Shown here: positions 21,901-33,900 of the stretch, in pieces
Position numbering within the stretch: position 1 is the stretch's first letter
Layout: each line of letters begins with the position of its first letter
From: Metridium senile
Lineage: Eukaryota; Cnidaria; Anthozoa; Actiniaria; Metridiidae
Direction: 5' to 3'
DNA: 64,000 nucleotides
Assembly: GCA_949775045.1 (NCBI GenBank)
Contig: OX459104.1
Location: 2,277,929 to 2,341,928, forward strand
Translations under genes and position numbers: made by a program
The notes under the pieces: model-generated
The model's database searches: none
Told to the model about the DNA's origin: nothing
What the model saw: only the letters and a program-made list of their open reading frames with translations

Positions 21901-24900
21901 TCAAATCTTTGGTAAGTGTAATTTAGCATTACTTACATAATTATCAGAGTATTATTGTGTTATTACATTCCATTGACATTATTATGGACATCAGCAGTAT
22001 TTCAACTGTGTTTTAAAACATTGAAGCACGTACATACAGCCAAATCTTGCACGTTTGCCTTGCATATTTGAAAATTGCATTATTGCGAAAAATTACTAAC
22101 TAAAAGCACAGTAAAATAACTCAGTAATTTGCTTCTTTTATTACTTAGGTTGTACATTATTGGGTCCTTAATAAATCTACGAAAATGAATTGAACAGGAA
22201 AAGAGCATCTAAACTTGTAAACAAAGGCAATCAACGAGAGATAAGTGATCTTGCTCATATTGATATATGTGCTTTTTCTTTGAAAGCACACACTTTGTAG
22301 AGGTTGTGCTAGACTGGTTATTCTATAACTAAGATAATCAATGAATTAGACATTGAAAAAGTGATAACTTGATCTAAGAAGTTCATTAGGGGAAAAGGAG
22401 AGTCATTTTGGTAGGGAAAAGGCTTCTCAACTTTGGCGCCAAAATTTGCTTTATGATCAAAGTAATCTATAATACTACAATTATTATTTGAAATACCTTG
22501 ACTAAAGGATCTTTAAATTGAAGAAAACCTCTTAATTTGGCCATTTTGTTACTAAAAGTAGCAAATTAATGACAAAAAGAACAAAAAGAATTTTAAAATT
22601 TTGAATTTTGGTGCCAAAATTGTGATCTAAAAATCTCAAAAATTAAAAACATCTCAAAGTAAAAGTGATTTAGGGCCATATTACAAAGTGAAGTTGGCTT
22701 TTTGACCTTTGTCATAGACGCATCTTGTTTTTTGTTGCTGTAGTATGTCACTTTGTTACAAAGCTCTTTCGCTTTTGACGTTTCTTCATTTGAGCTTTGA
22801 CATTGTATCTACAGGAGATTTGTCAGTACAATATCAAAGTCAGATTCAAAGGCATTTCTTGTGCACTATAGAGAAAAGACTGTTAACTATATACATGTGC
22901 TTTGATCAATCAATCCATCACTTTGTGCATGCATATTTACATGAAATATAACATCCATTCTTGCTGGAAATGTAAATAACTATATAACATAAATATATCT
23001 GAGGTTGTTGATTTATTTCAAGCAGTTTCATCTCCACAAGGCAACCTATTTAGTCTTAACTTTGATTATTTAAAACAACAATTCTAGTGCAAAAAATACA
23101 TCCGTGAAATACAAATTATTAAATAGTGTAAAATAGTGCTAATAAAACAATAGAAAACAATAGAATTTGCATAAAATTGCACTAACTAGTATTATTAATG
23201 TTTCACAGATATACTTTTTGCACTCTATTCAGTTATTAAACCTGACTGATGGTGATTTTCAAATATTGCAAAGAATTGTTCCTTTCGGATATACAGTTAG
23301 CACTCTTTTAGAACAACGCAAAAACAATAGATTCAGTCTGATTTAAAAACTGGCTAATCATTGTAATCTGTGCCAAATTAAAGTTAAGATGTAAAACAAA
23401 TCACTTTCTGGAGAGAAAACGCTGGAAACCAATCACTAAACCTTTATCCAAAAGAGAGGAAATATTTACCTGCAAGAACATCATATTTTAAAACAAAGAA
23501 ATGAATTAATTTAGAAGCCACTTTTCATGGTATACCGGTACATGTAAAATGCATACAAGACAGTGGTGGATTGTTTATAGTTACTAGTCCTTTCTCTATA
23601 GTGTGCAAGGAACACCTTTGGATCTGACCTTGACTTAATGTCACTCTTGGCCACTGTGAACAAGAGTGGCAATAAAAAAGTCAAAATAAAAAAAGAAAAA
23701 TGTTCAACAGAAAAACATCAAAAGCGAAATTGTTCTGTGACAAGTTGCAATGGGGCAAAGTGTTTTGTGACAAAGTGACAAAATCAATTCTAACTAAAGT
23801 CAGATGTGTCAATGACAAAGGTAAAATAGACAACTTTGTAATATGCCCCTAAATCATTTTTAATTTTGGACTTCTTGACTTTTTCACTGAATTTTTAACT
23901 CCAGCTCTCAGGCAGCATATAATCAATGCTCCACATAAAACCTCAAAATCAACATTTTTATTTAAAACGTATAAGTACAAAACTTCATACTACTTTGCCA
24001 TCATTTCTGAATTATTTCAATCAGTAAATGCTTTTCTTGACACCACGGGCCATTACTCAAAAACTAAGCATTTTATCAAAACAGAAGACACAGTTTTAAA
24101 GATACATATGTACTGGTTGACATAACCCAAAAATCATGGCAAAGCAGTTTAATAAGAACTTTTTGAGTTAAATACGTTTTTTATCAACTCGCAAATGAAA
24201 GCATTCAATTTTTAGGTTTTCTTGTAGCACATTAGATATCATTAATCTGAGAAAAGAAAGGGCCAAACTCTTGCTGAAAAAACAGCTGAAATATCACTGA
24301 ATCAATCTCTGGTTTAAAGAGAATTTTAACCTACGATAAGTGTTAGTCTACAATTAAAATCCCTGACCCAGGATGAGTAAATCCTAGGTTAAAAAATGCA
24401 TTGATCAAATGGGAAACTAACCCTGGATTTACTCATCCTGGGTCAGGGATTTTAATCGTAGATTAACACTAATCCTAGGTTAATTTTAATCGGCTTTCGT
24501 ACACTACAACCAACTTAAAGAAAAATATAATTTTTATTTGAAATGGAACTTTTTTGCATCGGTCAATAAAAACCTTGACTCCCTGGGAAGGCCGGGGAAG
24601 TAATATGACATCTGATGTTGTTTAGAAAGCATTTATAAATTGAGGTGAGGGAGGTAACAGTGCTGTCATAACTGTATAGGTTATTTCATAGTGATTTATG
24701 GGTATTTTTGCCCCAGAAAGCCATGTAAATTAATGTTACTTCCAGTGGGCAGTATTCTTGGGAGTCATGGTTTCAAATGACTTATCGTGCATTGTGCTAT
24801 AGGTAATTAAAAATGCACTTTTTTAGTAGAATTGAAATTTCACAGTCGAACTATACAATTATTGTAAACTTCATAACATTAAATGCTAATTACTGATTTT

Positions 24901-27900
24901 AATGTCGACCAACTCAGATTATTGAAAGACTATGTACAATACAAATGTCATAAATATCAATTCCCTATCTTCATGATATTATTGGAATGTGTTTTTATAA
25001 TTGAAACTGAAAAAGTTGAAATAAAAGGTTTGATTTTACTATATCATTGACTAACTTAATTTGCTAAATATCCCATTGTTGCATTGAACCAATTCATATA
25101 TTTTATTGATTTGATCTACCCACTACACAATACCATGTATGATTGAATTGAACTAGGCAATCCTATGTACAATACTACAGTGTTATTGTATTGATCTATC
25201 CACTACTTTGTACAATACCATGTATGATTGAATTGAACTAGACAATCCTTTGTACAATCCTACAGTGTTATTGTATTGATCTATCCAATACTTTGTACAA
25301 TACCATGTATGATTGAATTGAACTAGGCAATCCTATGTACAATACTACAGTGTTATTGTATTGATCTATCCACTACTTTGTACAATACCATGTATGATTG
25401 AATTGAACTAGACAATCCTTTGTACAATACTACAGTGTTATTGTATTGATCTATCCAATACTTTGTACAATACCATGTATGATTGAATTGAACTAGGCAA
25501 TCCTTTGTACAATACTACAGTGTTATTGTATTGATCTATCCACTACTTTGTACAATACCATGTATGATTGAATTGAACTAGGCAATCCTATGTACAATAC
25601 TACAGTGTTATTGTATTGATCTATCCACTACTTTGTACAATACCATGTATGATTGAATTGAACTAGACAATCCTTTGTACAATACTACAGTGTTATTGTA
25701 TTGATCTATCCAATACTTTGTACAATACCATGTATGATTGAATTGAACTAGGCAATCCTTTGTACAATACTACAGTGTTATTGTATTGATCTATCCAATA
25801 CTTTGTACAATACCATGTATGATTGAATTGAACTAGGCAATCCTATGTACAATACTACAGTGTTATTGTATTGATCTATCCAATACTTTGTACAATACCA
25901 TGTATGATTGAATTGAACTAGACAATCCTTTGTACAATACTACAGTGTTATTGTATTGATCTATCCACTACTTTGTACAATACCATGTATGATTGAATTG
26001 AACTAGGCAATCCCATGTACAATACTACAGTGTTATTGTATTGATCTATCCACTACTTTGTACAATACCATGTATGATTGAATTGAACTAGACAATCCCA
26101 TGTACAATACTACAGTGTTATTGTATTGATCTATCCAATACTTTGTACAATACCATGTTAGTATTGCATAGGACTAATACAATCCTTTATACAATACCAT
26201 GTAGGATTTTATAGGACTAATCCAATCCTTTATACAATACCATGTAGGATTTTATAGTTGTACCCAACTATACAATCCAACATATATTTGTATAGAGTTA
26301 TACAATTCATTGATCAATCACCACATGTGATTGCATAGAGCCATTTCCTGTGTATACCTACTGTAAATACATCAACATTCAGTAAAACAACAGGAGTTGA
26401 TATATATTATAAAAACTAAAATAAGCAGTTCGATCGGGCCATGGATAAAAAGCAATTCAAAAAATCGGATATATATGTATAGACAACGCGCGAGGATCCA
26501 TATGAAATATTCACGTGTTGTACCGAGAAAGAATTTAGCTATAACTGATTATAAAACTAATTTATATCGCATCCGCGCAAACATTATATAATCCAGAATA
26601 TATAAACTACACTCGTATTTATAGCTATTGTAAGGGCCAGATTATTGCAGGTATTCGCACGAAGCCTACCCAAGCAATGTATCTGTACTACACTCGTATT
26701 TACAGCTATTCTAAGGGCCAGATTATTGCAGGTATTCGCACGAAGCCTACCCAAGCAATGTATCTGTACTACACTCGTATTTATAGCTATTCTAAGGGCC
26801 AGATTATTGCAGGTATTCGCACGAAGCCTACCCAAGCAATGGATCTGTACTATACCTGTGTTTATAGCTAATCTAAGGGCCAGATTATTGCAGGTATTCG
26901 CACGAAGCCTACCCAAGCAATGCGTCTGTACTATACTCGTGTTTATAGCTAATCTAAGGGCCAGATTATTGCAGGTATTCGCACGAAGCCTACCCAAGCA
27001 ATATATCTGTACTACACTCGTATTTATAGCTATTCTAAGGGCCAGATTATTGCAGGTATTCGCACGAAGCCTACCCAAGCAATGTATCTGTACTATACTC
27101 GTGTTTATAGCTAATCTAAGGGCCAGATTATTGCAGGTATTCGCACGAAGCCTACCCAAGCAATGTATCTGTACTATACTCGTGTTTATAGCTAATCTAA
27201 GGGCCAGATTATTGCAGGTATTCGCACGAAGCCTACCCAAGCAATATATCTGTACTACACTCGTATTTATAGCTATTCTAAGGGCCAGATTTTTGCAGGT
27301 ATTCGCACGAAGCCTACCCAAGCAATGTATCTGTACTATACTAGTATTTATAGCTATTCTAAGGGCCAGATTATTGCAGGTATTCGCACGAAGCCTACCC
27401 AAGCAATGTATCTGTACTATATGCGTATTCTACTTACGGCATCTTTGATATAAGATAGAGAAGAGTTGAATCCATCGGCGATTTATCGGCGTAAACATTA
27501 TGTTTTTGGCGCGCTTTCTCAATTGAAGTTTAGATGATCAATTTTAAAAATTCTGCATATAGATTTTGATCTTTTCCAGAACGGCTAAAGTTATAGTACT
27601 AGTGGCTCCATCATTTCTACACACTAGTATGCCTTTTGCGTATGAATTATATAGCGAAGTGAAAGAATCAGTACCGGCTTTGGTCAGTGACTGATCACAG
27701 CATGTACTATGCTTGACCATAGTTAATCCCCTCTATTAACTATGGCTTGACTCAGATTTCATCCTTGCACAATCAGCAGGAATACCTAATCCAATTAACG
27801 CCTCGAAGCGGCTCTCAGAGCCGGGTCAGTGCAAAAAAAGACGGTCTCCGGCTCGGGTGTCTGTAAAACCCGGAACGTGCCCGGAACACCCGGAAGACCC

Positions 27901-30900
27901 CGGAACACCCCGGAACACCCCCGGAACACCCCGGAACACCCCCGGAACACCCCAGAAAAGTTAATACTTATAAAATTAAAAAAGAAAAAAAGAAAAAAAA
28001 AAGGGAAAATAGAAAAAAAAGAAAAGAGAGAAAAAAAAGAAGAAAAAGATAAATGATTGTACACAAAATGGAATTTGATAGTTTTTGATATTCATTTATT
28101 CATTCATATGTAATGTATTTGAACATTGATTAAAATTAAAATCAAATATTTATTCATGCATATTTAAATCTATATCTATTCATATTTACTTTAATTATTT
28201 ATATTTATTCATTCCAAGATTTCAAATTAAAGATTTCAAACAAGAACCATATCAAATATAAGAACATAAATTGTGAACCTATCATGATTCAGTATGTCGT
28301 ACGTGCTTATGTTGCGTATGATTAGATGTGCTTGCATTACAAGCAAAGAACGTGAAAAAGAGGTTTATAGGTCTATAAACAATACCATAATATTAATTAC
28401 AATGAACTGAAATTACCATTAAATATAAAATTAAATATAATAATATAAAAATATAATAATATTAAATTACTTCAACAACAACCAGTTCTGCAATAATTGG
28501 TACAACTCTCGCCTTGCGGACACCCCCATATTACGGACACCTCGTCATTACGGACACTAAAATAAATCCCAGCTCCAAAGAAATGATTGAAGATAAAGCC
28601 TGGTTTTCACTAGCTACGCAAGCACAAGCGCAGACGCAAGGTATCAAACATTTTCCTTTTTTCTTGCGTTTGCGCTTGTGCCTGCGCGTGGCACTAGTGA
28701 TTAGTTTTGTTTGCGCTTGCGCTTATTCACGTCTCGTGTCCGTTATAACGAGAGTTGACTGTATCCGGATACGTGTAGACAGTCGTATACGTATTCGTAT
28801 ACGCTACGTGTGGAGGCAGATATTTTTGTATCCGCATAAAAAACATTTGCAGATACAAAAATCTCCGGACTCGGGTGGACGGGGCCTAAAAGTACACACG
28901 AGTGACCACGAGTGAAAAAAAAAATGGGAAAAACATACAAAATATGATGACATCAGATAAAGGAAAAATGTGAAGGTAACAATTGAAATAAATGTGAAAT
29001 TCTACAGAAAATACTCTGATTCGCGCATTCTAGCAATATTGTCCATTGTTGTTTATTTGGAATCTACTGGTCACGTAGTCACGCAATCATCAGCCATTAA
29101 AGGCCATATTGAAATAATCCTATAATTATATGCATGAATAAATATTTGATTTTAATTTTAATCAATGTTCAAATACATTACATATGAATGAATAAATGAA
29201 TATCAAAAACTATCAAATTCCATTTTGTGTACAATCTTTTATCTTTTTCTTTTTTTTTTTCTCTCTTTTCTTTTTTTTTCTATTTTCCCTTTTATTTCTT
29301 TTTTTTTTCTTTTTTAATTTTATAAGTATTAACTTTTCTGGGGTGTTCCGGGGGTGTTCCGGGGTGTTCCGGGGGTGTTCCGGGGGTGTTCCGGCAGTCC
29401 GGTACATAACCATTTTTGGTGACATGACTAATTAGCAAGATGGCGGCCCTAGGCCTCATTCGAGTCCCTCTCTATTTCGATTCTTTTTTACAAGAAAATG
29501 TCCCTTTCCCATAATCCTTTACCCACTAAAACATTGCTGTGACATAAAGGAAGCCATATGTATGATAAAAATTGTAAAGCGATCGAGTATTCGAGTGTTC
29601 AAACTGCATTTTAAGGCTTTCTCCTTCGTTTATTCGTCAGATTTTGCTAAGAAAATCGCAATTTGTAGAAAATTTCCCCACAAAGTTTTCAATTTTCCCT
29701 AGCTAGAGGCAAAGTTTAGTAGTTTTGACTTCGTGTGACGTTGATTTTGCGTGGGTGCAAACGATATTCGGTGGGTGCAAGGACTTCGAAGTTGCGTTGC
29801 TATATATGTTGGCGGTTCGGGATGGCGTGAGGGATATAACGTGGCACAGAACATACCAGATATGTCAGATAAAGATGCGATGAATGCATGCTCCAAAGCT
29901 GGGAAGACATGCCGGAGCACTTAAGAACTCAACAAATGACCAGCAAATCCACACGGAAATCATAGGATGGAGAATAAAGCTGGGCAGCAAATAGGCCGCG
30001 TACAGTACTGTATTTAAAGAATTAATTACCACTGGATGCGCTCAAGAAATCTATGGGTAAATACATTTCTTGTTGTTTGAAAATTGAAACATTTATTGTT
30101 TGATTATGTTAAAACCCACATATGAAGTCAAATACGAATGCTTATGTCGAGCAAAGCAACAAATTCAATCATTAAATGGTAAATAACCGCTCATTATGCT
30201 CCTAATGACAATTTCTTTAACTTTCTAACTTTATTAGGACTATCACTGGCAATCCTGCCATATCGAAGCGGCCTCATGTGCCCGTTCACCAACGGTGGCA
30301 ACAATTTCACCAAGAAGGCGGAGGGACGGTAATTCTATGTGAGTGGAAGTTAGTCTGCTGCGCTCAAAAATTAATTCACATTTTGCAGAATGTCCACAAA
30401 GGAATTTGAAAATTCGAGGGAGGATATCAAATGACTGTGCGACCAGAAGATGTTCACTGAACGCATCCGGTATACAACTTATAAACAAACATTTATTAAA
30501 TCAAACATTTGAAATAAACTAGTATGGATAATAAAATTAATGTTGTACGTACAAATTGTTTACTGTAGTATTGATTTTAATCTCGCATTTATCTTTCTAC
30601 TCTAAGCTAGCTTTCTATCAAATTATAACATTGATGAGATCATGTGAAACAATATCCCCTGGTATTGATTGACATTTACCATGAAATCCAATTGAACTTC
30701 TCTGTGATTGGTCAAGACTAGTGTTTACAAAATATCACCAGAAATGGTTATGTACCGGACTGTCCGGGGTGTTCCGGGGTGTTCCGGGGTGTTCCGGGGT
30801 GTTCCGGGGTGTTCCGGGCACGTTCCGGGTTTTACAGACACCCCTCCGGCTCGTAATGGATGATGATGATGTTGTTAATGTTGATGATGATAATGATGGT

Positions 30901-33900
30901 GATGATAGTGATAATGATGATGCTGATGATGATGCTGATGATGATGCTGATGCTGATGATGATGTTGCTGGTGGTGGTGATGGAAGTGGCTGTGGTGTAC
31001 GTTTGTGATGACAAGGTCCTCAATAATGGTCATGAATGATGATGATTATTAAGTAGAGCAGATTTCGTGTAACTTCAAAAAGCTCACAGCACTTGCATGA
31101 GCGCGGTCAAGGCACGACAAGACACGTCAACATTCTAGAAACATCACAGTCACGACAAAGCACACACTGCGCATGCTCTGAACTTTTCACAATCATACGA
31201 AATCTGCTCTAACAACTAATAAAACTATAATAGGTAATATAATGAAATTTGTAACACCGTAAAAGATGTTGACTTTATAAATCCTTTATACTCCGACGAA
31301 GGGCTAAAGCTCGAGACATCAGTAAAGTTAAGTCAACATTTTTTACGGTGTTACGTCCAATTTCATTATATTACCTATCGTTTACAGTATATCAAACACC
31401 GACGCAGTCTATACTTAGTCTAGTTTACTCGCTAGTTTTCAATAATAAAACTACTATATTGTTCTAATTCCAGTGGACCTCAGTACTCACCCATCATAGG
31501 GAAGCACTTCCCAGCTACCCAGTTGGTCCCCACAAGATCCTTCTCCTTAAAAGGTATCTCAACCTTCGAATTCTTTCCACCATTCAAAATAACGAGCCTG
31601 TCACCATATGCACCACTCGTCATAGTCCTTTTGCATATGGTCCCTGGGTCTCTAAAGTAAGCAGTCATAACGTACATGTCCCCTTCTTGAATCCAAGGTG
31701 CCTTTTTGGCTCCTATTTGTGATCTTGGTACCTATAGGTATATATAAACATGCTTCAATTAGGCCACAAAAAGTATCGCTAACTATGCTAGCTATTGCTA
31801 ACTATGTATGCGACAAAATGAAAAAAAAAAATGAAAAATAAATTAACATGTGAGCCGAGTTGTGTGCAAAATAATTAACGTAGAGGTAGTGAGTGTGTGT
31901 CTGAGTCTCCCCCATTAGTAGGGCACACGTGTCCAGTCTAGAAGATTGAGAAGTTAAAAAAGTGATTTTTTTTAAGACTTAAAGGAGGTTAAACCTACCC
32001 CCATCTGTATGCCAGCAACTTGTCCATTGGCGCCAAACAACAACATGACAGCGGTATCATTTTTAAGGACGTAACGATTTCCAGCAAAGTAGTTATTGTC
32101 TGTTTAAAATGAAACATTAACTGAGTGAGCTCGAGGTCAGTATTATCAATTTGTCTTGTAGCCTGCAAAACAAGGCTGGCGTTCTTTTGGGTTTTTGAGG
32201 GAAATCGGGTTTTGGAAATAAATTTTTTATTAAAAGCTATATTCTTCAGTTCAAAGTAATTATATTCCACCGTTCGCCCATTAAGTTTTCTCATCAATAT
32301 TCGTAGTTCTGATCAAGAAGGGGGACAGTGATATGTGATCGAGAAAACTTGAATAAGCGCTTGAAGGGATACCCTTGAAGGGATCTATAACCACCCCTCT
32401 CTACCCCTGAAAGGGATCTACATGTACACCCACCCCTCCCTACTCTTCCTCTAATTATAAGTAATACCATGGCTCGAGGGAAATTAGTGATTAAATTTCC
32501 CCGAATACCGAGGGAAAATTTGTGGAAGTCCCGAGGGCGCAGCAACACATACAACATACAACATGAGGGAAATTTAGAGGACAAAGAAATCCTTTGTCTT
32601 TTTACTAAATTTCCCTTGCCTAAATTAAATAGAGGGAAATTTAGTAAAAGACAAAGAATTTCTTTGTCTTCTAAATTTCCCTCATGTTGTATGCATGAGG
32701 AAAATTCGGGTTTGTAAACCCCTCGGAAGACAAAAGAATCCGAGGTGATCATGGTATTATAGTTAGTTAAACCACCTCTCCACCCTACCCCTGAAAGGAA
32801 TTTATTCCCAGCTCTCCCTACCCTGAGAGGTAGTTATATCACTGCTAGACTGCTACCCCCGAGAGTTAGTTATACGACCCCTCCCTACCATATTCTACTC
32901 CACCCCTGAGGAGTTATGTTATTTATCCACCCCTACTGTACCCCTGACGGGGAGTGTCATCACCTGATTGAGGTCATGCCGACAAACTGTGCTACGTGAT
33001 AAAACCCAAACACGAGTCAGTCTAAGCTGTTTGTGTGGTGGGAACGGTTTCCGGCATTATGTCACGTAAAATGATAATGATATTATAATAATTTACTACA
33101 TTTAGATATAGCGCCATGCATATATATTTCAAAAACGCATTAATAATTCATGAGAAATGGACAAAAGAAATCGTAACCGTGACGAGTATTTAACTGAAGA
33201 TAAAGATTCATCCTAATTTACATAAACTTTAATCTGAAGTTTCTCTAATAAACTTTCATAAATCCTTGATATTTTTTTTTTTACAAAAACACAAAATATA
33301 TGTTTGATCGTGTTTTATCAGGTCTAAAACCACTTGGATTCGCCTCGTGGTTTTAAATCCTGATAAAACACTCCTGCTCGTTTATTAAACATTACATACA
33401 CTCTATGGCGCTTCACAGTCTACTACATTATTGGTAACTATTTTTCTACTAACTATTTAAGGTTACTGTCAATCTTCGAGACATCCCTCGTTTGAAAAAC
33501 ATTTTTCGCGCCACATTAAAGAAAAGGCTAATAAACTATACATCATTTTAAAGCTTATAGAACAAAGATTATAATGACATTTTTTTGGAATCAATATATT
33601 TTTTATACAAGAACACATGCATGATAATCTTTGTTCTAGAAGCTTTAAAATGATGTATAGTTTATTAGCCTTTACTTTAATGTGACGCGAAAAACAATTT
33701 TCAAACGAGGAACGTCGCGAAGGTTGATAGTAACCTTAAAATCAATAAAATAACTAATAAATGGCACAGTAGCTTGAGAGTCACGTGGCAATTTAGTACA
33801 ATCGAGTAATTGTTGATCGATATTTTTATAACCAGCATGCAATAGTGTTGGGTGCAGTTGGTCCGGTAGTGACAATTCCCTTTTTACCTGAGCACACATC

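Larger units (their letters stand above)
19562..26352. mobile_element. 6.8-kb TIR element with paired 85-bp subterminal arrays (CACTA-like, non-autonomous)
   Basis: The left end CACAGGAAATGGCTCTATGC, continuing AATC, is matched by a perfect reverse complement at 26329-26352, giving 24-bp terminal inverted repeats. Both ends are flanked by TAT, consistent with a 3-bp target duplication. Just inside each end lies an array of about twelve 85-bp units (19772-20760 and 25112-26158). CAC-starting termini, 3-bp duplications and repeat-rich subterminal regions are hallmarks of CACTA/EnSpm elements, but the fit is by structure only. The 4.3-kb core (20761-25111) holds nested palindromes and no transposase. 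A TIR-like copy (CACAGGAAAAGCCTCTGTAC) also occurs internally at 20942. Confidence 0.7.
19435..30858. mobile_element. 11.4-kb composite insertion bounded by a perfect 15-bp inverted repeat
   Basis: CATTACGAGCCGGAG at 19435-19449 and its exact reverse complement at 30844-30858 split a GAT microsatellite in intron 5 of copy B: GAT repeats abut both outer sides. Paralogue A has only the microsatellite here, so the block behaves as an insertion. Target duplication cannot be read inside GAT repeats. It contains the CACAGG-ended element, an 81-bp satellite, a foldback element and a minisatellite. No transposase-like frame is visible. Confidence 0.5.

Noticed and set aside
19772..26158. CRISPR-like regular arrays
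   Set aside because: Units are contiguous tandem repeats without unique spacers, and the DNA is eukaryotic.
26584..27448. 270-residue repeat proteins on both strands
   Set aside because: They result from the 81-bp satellite period; no flanking gene structure.
27795..28064. Frames with GVFRGCS repeats (also at 29196 and 30721)
   Set aside because: Translation of the GGGGTGTTCC minisatellite and the foldback arms.
29420..29520. Possible gene start at GCAAGATGGCGGCCC
   Set aside because: The frame stops after 23 codons and no donor fits well; YY1-like motifs of this kind also occur in the hairpin MITE at 49377.
32294..32752. 152-codon minus-strand frame
   Set aside because: It lies across the hairpin of the MITE at 32462-32758.
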